The translations under genes and the position numbers were made by a program. From JBARRO01 sp049644265 (lineage in GTDB: Bacteria > Bacteroidota > Ignavibacteria > UBA10030), in assembly GCA_049644265.1 (NCBI GenBank), contig JBARRO010000030.1, forward strand, positions 1 through 9,341: a DNA stretch of 9,341 bases. Reading direction: 5' to 3'. How positions within the stretch are numbered: the stretch's first letter is position 1; each line of letters opens with the position of its first letter. Below the pieces are notes generated by a model. That model had not been told where the DNA came from and searched no databases. It saw only the letters and a list, made by a program, of their open reading frames with translations. Shown here piece after piece: positions 6,029 to 9,341 of this stretch.

Positions 6029-6790
6029 ATGGCACCTGTCTCCATGCTGGTTTTTGTTGTGGTCGTTTTCGCACTCATCATTCTGGCAAACGCCGTCAGA
6101 ATTCTGCGGGAGTATGAGCGGGGCGTGGTGTTCCGTCTTGGCCGGCTTATTGGGGTGAAAGGACCCGGATTGATTCTCCTCATCCCTCTGATCGATAAGA
6201 TGGTCAAGGTGAGCCTTCGGACCGTTGTGATGGATATCCCCCCGCAGGATGTCATTTCACAGGATAACGTTTCACTGAAAGTAAACGCGGTTGTGTACTT
6301 CCGGGTGATTCAACCTCAAAAAGCAATCGTCGAGGTTGAGAACTACCTCTTTGCAGCGTCCCAACTTTCGCAAACCACTCTCCGAAGCGTCCTTGGCCAA
6401 TCAGACCTCGACGACCTGCTTTCGCAACGGGAGAAAATCAACCTGAAGCTTCAACAAATCATCGACAGCCATACGGAACCGTGGGGAATCAAAGTTTCGA
6501 ATGTGGAGGTGAAGCAAATTGACCTGCCTCAGGAAATGCAGAGAGCGATGGCCAAGCAAGCTGAAGCCGAGCGCGAGCGACGGTCAAAGGTTATCGCAGC
6601 AGAAGGGGAATACCAGGCGTCGCAACGGTTGTCGGATGCGGCAAAGATTCTGAGCGACCAGCCAAGTGCACTCACACTCCGGTATCTGCAAACACTCCGG
6701 GAGATAGCGACAGAAAACAACTCCACGACGATCTTCCCCGTCCCCATTGATCTTCTCCGGCCATTCCTCACCGGAAAAGGGAAGAAATAG
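6029..6790 (+). CDS. Slipin / stomatin-like SPFH protein, NfeD partner
   Basis: This 253-residue SPFH-family membrane protein is likely to form oligomeric rings or microdomains and to guide the adjacent NfeD protease. An N-terminal membrane segment covers about residues 5-22. The prohibitin-homology domain follows, with the slipin signature YERGVVFRLGR (about 30-40) and the GPGL turn. A charged helical stretch rich in Ala, Glu, Arg and Lys (about 168-210, containing AEAERERRSKVIAAEGE) should form a coiled coil. The C-terminal tail TTIFPVPIDLL resembles the segment that NfeD cleaves in PH1511. Length is typical of slipins. The ATG is preceded by GGAAGG with good spacing, and the 15-bp gap after nfeD shows a shared transcript. 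It resembles bacterial slipin rather than HflK, HflC or flotillin, which are larger or differ in context. Confidence 0.94.
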   Translation: MAPVSMLVFVVVVFALIILANAVRILREYERGVVFRLGRLIGVKGPGLILLIPLIDKMVKVSLRTVVMDIPPQDVISQDNVSLKVNAVVYFRVIQPQKAIVEVENYLFAASQLSQTTLRSVLGQSDLDDLLSQREKINLKLQQIIDSHTEPWGIKVSNVEVKQIDLPQEMQRAMAKQAEAERERRSKVIAAEGEYQASQRLSDAAKILSDQPSALTLRYLQTLREIATENNSTTIFPVPIDLLRPFLTGKGKK

Positions 6791-6831
6791 CGGTCGACAA
6801 GGGAACGCACTCCGCTTCCCCTGACTTGCTC

Positions 6832-6838
6832 AAGAGGA
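6832..6838 (+). promoter_or_regulatory. Shine-Dalgarno sequence fixing the polymerase start
   Basis: AAGAGGA ends 5 nt before the GTG at 6844. The more upstream in-frame TTG at 6826 has no purine-rich element at a suitable distance. This makes GTG 6844 the better supported start and removes six residues from the longest possible reading. Confidence 0.6.
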
Positions 6839-6843
6839 TCCCG

Positions 6844-9231
6844 GTGGCTCAACTACCAGCGATTGAATCCCTCGACAGCAACCAGATCCTTTTCGGGCAG
6901 AATCCCGAAGAGCAGGTTATTGCGATTCAACAAGTCGGCGATCAGTCGGTCCGACTGTACAAACGGATTGACGGCAAGCTGTCCTCGTCCGACGCCGATT
7001 TCTTCCCATTCTTCTTCCTCTCCGACGACTCTCTCCTCGCAAATTTCCCGAAACAGTTCTGGATGAAGGAACTTGCGGGGGGCAACGTCTACCGGTTCCT
7101 GGCGGCATTTTCTAGATGGAGTGTGATGTGGGAGGCAGTCCACCACGTCCTGGAGCGATACAACCAACGCGGCGGGATTCGGCGCACCGCATTCCAGGAA
7201 CTGGAAGCCCTGCTGATCAAGCCCGATCCGCTCCACCAGTTCCTCCTCCAGACCGGAATCACCCTGTTCAAAGGGATGAAGTTCCAGGATCTCACGAGAG
7301 CTCAACTGGACATTCGGACGTTTCACAAAAGCGGAAAGAAAAGCGACCCCCGGAGAACCGAGGACAGAATCCTGTGTATCGTTCTAGGAACGCCGGATGG
7401 GAAGGACATTGTCCTCGACGGCCGAACCCTTTCCGAGCCGGAACTCCTGCAGAAGTTTGCGGAGGAGATTGTCCGGCTTGATCCTGATATTCTGGAGGGA
7501 CATGATCTGTTTGGCACTTTACTACCCTATCTTGCGAATCGCTACGAGCTCCATGGGCTCGAGTGTCCGATCGGGAGGGACGGGAGCAACCTGAAGCAGA
7601 TCAGCACGGGGGGAGAGTATGAGCGCGGCCTCTTTGACGTGGCCGGACGACATTGCATCGACACACTGTTTCTGGCGGAATCCTATGATTTCTCAAAAAA
7701 ATCCCTGGAACAATTTGGTCTGCGCTATCTGACAGAGTACTTCGGACTGACACCGCCGGGCCAGGAGAGCCCCCCCGAACTCCCGACAATCCGCGATTTG
7801 GAACGAAACCCGAAGAATCTTATCGAGATCTCCCGGCAAAACGTCCGGGATGTGCGGGCTATCAGCGAACACCTCTCCGCGAGTCATTTCCATCTCACAC
7901 AAATGTGTCCGTTCCCCTACGGTACAATCGCGAGGAACGGCTCCGCCACCAAGATCGAATCGCTCCTTCTCCGTGAATACGTCCGACAGAAACATTCTGT
8001 GCCTGCCCCCGAAAAAGGCGGGCAGACGACCGGAGGGTATTCGGATCTGTTCGTGACGGGCGTTTTCTCAAGAGTACTGCACGCGGACGTGGAATCGCTT
8101 TATCCGTCCATCATGATCACGCAGGAAATCAGTCCGAAATCCGATGCGCTCGGAGTATGGATTCCATTGCTCAAGGCTTTGCTTGACCTCAGGAGGCAGG
8201 CTAAACAGCAAATGCGTCAGAGCAGATCGGCAAGCGCAGCCTCGAAGCAGGATGCCCTCCAGTCGGCGTTCAAGATCCTTCTGAATTCCTTCTACGGCTA
8301 CTTGGGCTATGCCAGAGGGCTGTTCAACGACTACCAACAGGCAGATGCCATTACACGGAGCGGTCAGGACATCCTCCGTGCGATCATCAAACAGGTGGAG
8401 CTCTTCAACGGCATGCCGGTCGAAGTGGATACGGACGGAATCCTCTTCGTTCCACCGGACAACGTCGAAGGCGAAGCCAATGAAGATAAATTTGTCACAC
8501 GAATCTCCGAAACGTTGCCGGGGGGTATCAACCTTGTTCTCGCGGGTCGGTATATGAAAATGCTGAGCTACAAGAAGAAGAACTACGCACTCCTTGACCA
8601 GAAGAACACCCTCACGATTAAGGGCAGTTCGCTTACATCGCGAAGCCTGGAACGGTTCGCCCGAAGATTTATCCAACAGTGTATCGAGTGTCTGCTGACG
8701 GAAGATATTCTGCGGCTGCATCACACCTACGCATCCTTTCACACGCAGATCAGAACGCACGCCTGGACTGTCGCGGATTTCTGCAGGACAGAGACGATTC
8801 GCGATCCCGTGGAGGCCTATATTCGCGATCTCGGCCTCGGCAAGCGATCAATGTCCGCGGTGTACGAGGCTGCGATTCATGGTGGGCTCTTCATCAAAGC
8901 GGGGATGCATGTCTCATATTATGTGACGGGGTCTGACCCCCGGGGAAAGATTGCGGAGAACTGCAAAGTGGCAGAAGACTGGGATGCCAATCTCGCGGAT
9001 GAGAATACGGCCTACTATCTCAGCCGACTGGATGAGTGCTCAAACAAATTCAAGGTATTCTTTGAGCCGAAGGACTTTGAAAAAATCTTCTCCATGGACG
9101 ACCTCTTCGGATTCTCACCGGAGGGAGTTACCATTCTTTCGAAGAAGGTCATTCCTGACCAAGAGACCTCCCCGCCGGCATCAGAAGAACAGGAGGGATT
9201 GGGAATTTGGCTTGACGAGCCCGGCTCATGA
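6844..9231 (+). CDS. Family-B DNA polymerase (Pol II-like) with degenerate exonuclease motifs
   Basis: This is a template-directed DNA polymerase of about 795 residues, close to E. coli Pol II in length. Polymerase motifs are intact: motif A DVESLYPS (415-422), motif B KILLNSFYG (477-485), motif C with Asp529-Thr-Asp531, and the SYKKKNYALL segment that follows. The N-terminal half has the usual exonuclease-like domain. Exo I reads LDIRT (Asp156, Arg158) where LDIET is expected. Exo II reads GHDLFGTLLPYL (219-230) with Leu226 in place of the metal-binding Asp of the form GHNIFNFDLPYL. Exo III reads QNVRD (332-336), with Gln where Tyr is expected but Asp336 kept. Proofreading is therefore predicted to be lost. 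The alignment of these motifs is from memory of the family. The gene follows the slipin gene by 53 bp with only a weak GGGAA/TTCCC dyad between, so read-through is possible. A translesion or repair role is inferred. Confidence 0.95.
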   Translation: MAQLPAIESLDSNQILFGQNPEEQVIAIQQVGDQSVRLYKRIDGKLSSSDADFFPFFFLSDDSLLANFPKQFWMKELAGGNVYRFLAAFSRWSVMWEAVHHVLERYNQRGGIRRTAFQELEALLIKPDPLHQFLLQTGITLFKGMKFQDLTRAQLDIRTFHKSGKKSDPRRTEDRILCIVLGTPDGKDIVLDGRTLSEPELLQKFAEEIVRLDPDILEGHDLFGTLLPYLANRYELHGLECPIGRDGSNLKQISTGGEYERGLFDVAGRHCIDTLFLAESYDFSKKSLEQFGLRYLTEYFGLTPPGQESPPELPTIRDLERNPKNLIEISRQNVRDVRAISEHLSASHFHLTQMCPFPYGTIARNGSATKIESLLLREYVRQKHSVPAPEKGGQTTGGYSDLFVTGVFSRVLHADVESLYPSIMITQEISPKSDALGVWIPLLKALLDLRRQAKQQMRQSRSASAASKQDALQSAFKILLNSFYGYLGYARGLFNDYQQADAITRSGQDILRAIIKQVELFNGMPVEVDTDGILFVPPDNVEGEANEDKFVTRISETLPGGINLVLAGRYMKMLSYKKKNYALLDQKNTLTIKGSSLTSRSLERFARRFIQQCIECLLTEDILRLHHTYASFHTQIRTHAWTVADFCRTETIRDPVEAYIRDLGLGKRSMSAVYEAAIHGGLFIKAGMHVSYYVTGSDPRGKIAENCKVAEDWDANLADENTAYYLSRLDECSNKFKVFFEPKDFEKIFSMDDLFGFSPEGVTILSKKVIPDQETSPPASEEQEGLGIWLDEPGS

Positions 9232-9232
9232 G

Positions 9233-9257
9233 AACCTGCATTTATTGAGGTTTTTGT
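9233..9257 (+). terminator. Weak terminator-like hairpin after the polymerase gene
   Basis: AACCT (9233-9237) and AGGTT (9248-9252) form a 5-bp A/T-rich stem with a 10-nt loop, followed by further T residues to 9255. It begins two bases after the stop codon. The stem is too short for a confident intrinsic terminator call. Confidence 0.3.
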
Positions 9258-9280
9258 GGCACTTGCTTCTTTTTGTGGCA
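9251..9280 (+). repeat. Pair of 11-bp direct repeats
   Basis: TTTTTGTGGCA occurs at 9251-9261 and again at 9270-9280, 19 bp from start to start. The second copy lies inside the spacer of the predicted promoter and the first just upstream of its -35 hexamer. That is compatible with a two-site binding element, but chance duplication in T-rich DNA is possible. Confidence 0.4.
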
Positions 9281-9291
9281 AATAGTATACT
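9263..9291 (+). promoter_or_regulatory. Sigma70-type promoter reading off the right edge
   Basis: TTGCTT (9263-9268) and TATACT (9286-9291) are separated by 17 bp, with the -10 matching the consensus at 5/6. The gene it would serve lies beyond the window; 9292-9341 contains no convincing start with a ribosome site. Confidence 0.45.
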
Positions 9292-9341
9292 TCGGGCGAA
9301 TTCACAGCACCGTTTTTGTTTCATCGAAAGTTGTTTTAGCT

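Noticed and set aside
6826..6843. Upstream TTG start of the polymerase gene
   Set aside because: No Shine-Dalgarno sequence precedes it, and its would-be first codons contain the AAGAGGA that serves the GTG at 6844.
8068..8760. 230-codon minus-strand frame within the polymerase gene
   Set aside because: It is antisense to the conserved polymerase motifs A, B and C, shows no domain features, and is a by-product of codon bias in the real gene.
9255..9275. Sigma54-type -24/-12 promoter from TGGCAC and TTGC
   Set aside because: The GG and GC elements are only 5 bp apart; the required spacing is 10 bp.
1..9341. CRISPR array, insertion sequence with terminal repeats, or prophage attachment site
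   Set aside because: No regularly spaced repeats, transposase motifs or integrase gene were seen. The only mobile-like signal is the GIY-YIG debris behind the tRNA.

Overview
This 9.3-kb window carries seven protein genes, one tRNA gene and decayed GIY-YIG nuclease remnants. It looks like a chromosome segment of a Gram-negative bacterium. The pairing of a YaiO-type outer-membrane barrel with a processive glycosyltransferase, the long NfeD/slipin pair, and a bacterial family-B DNA polymerase of the type I associate with Chlorobi, Ignavibacteria and Rhodothermia relatives together suggest a member of the Bacteroidota/Chlorobi/Ignavibacteria assemblage. That placement is an inference from gene content recalled from memory, not from a search.

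Left half, minus strand (about 4054 down to 1): a compact operon. In transcription order it holds a stand-alone CheY-like response regulator, a TPR/YaiO-like outer-membrane barrel protein, a membrane-anchored HEAT-repeat protein, and a GT2 glycosyltransferase of the BcsA/PgaC kind that runs off the left edge. Two junctions are ATGA stop/start overlaps and the third gap is 12 bp. The simplest reading is one envelope module: a synthase makes and exports a polysaccharide across the inner membrane, a TPR-barrel protein passes it through the outer membrane, a HEAT-repeat protein acts as scaffold, and a receiver-only protein gives phosphorylation-dependent control. The HEAT component has no function I can name.

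Middle (4055-4735): a divergent intergenic region with a good sigma70-type promoter and an overlapping palindrome upstream of a tRNA-Ser(GGA). The tRNA has C instead of the near-universal U at position 33. Directly downstream are two fused, truncated copies of a small GIY-YIG nuclease gene, apparently the remains of a mobile-like element family beside the tRNA.

Right half, plus strand (4736-9231): a long-form NfeD membrane serine protease, its slipin (SPFH) partner 15 bp downstream, then, after a 53-bp gap, a family-B DNA polymerase. The polymerase motifs A, B and C are intact. All three 3'-5' exonuclease motifs appear to have lost a key residue, so it is predicted to polymerise without proofreading. 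The last 110 bp hold a weak terminator-like hairpin, an 11-bp direct repeat and a promoter-like sequence pointing off the right edge.
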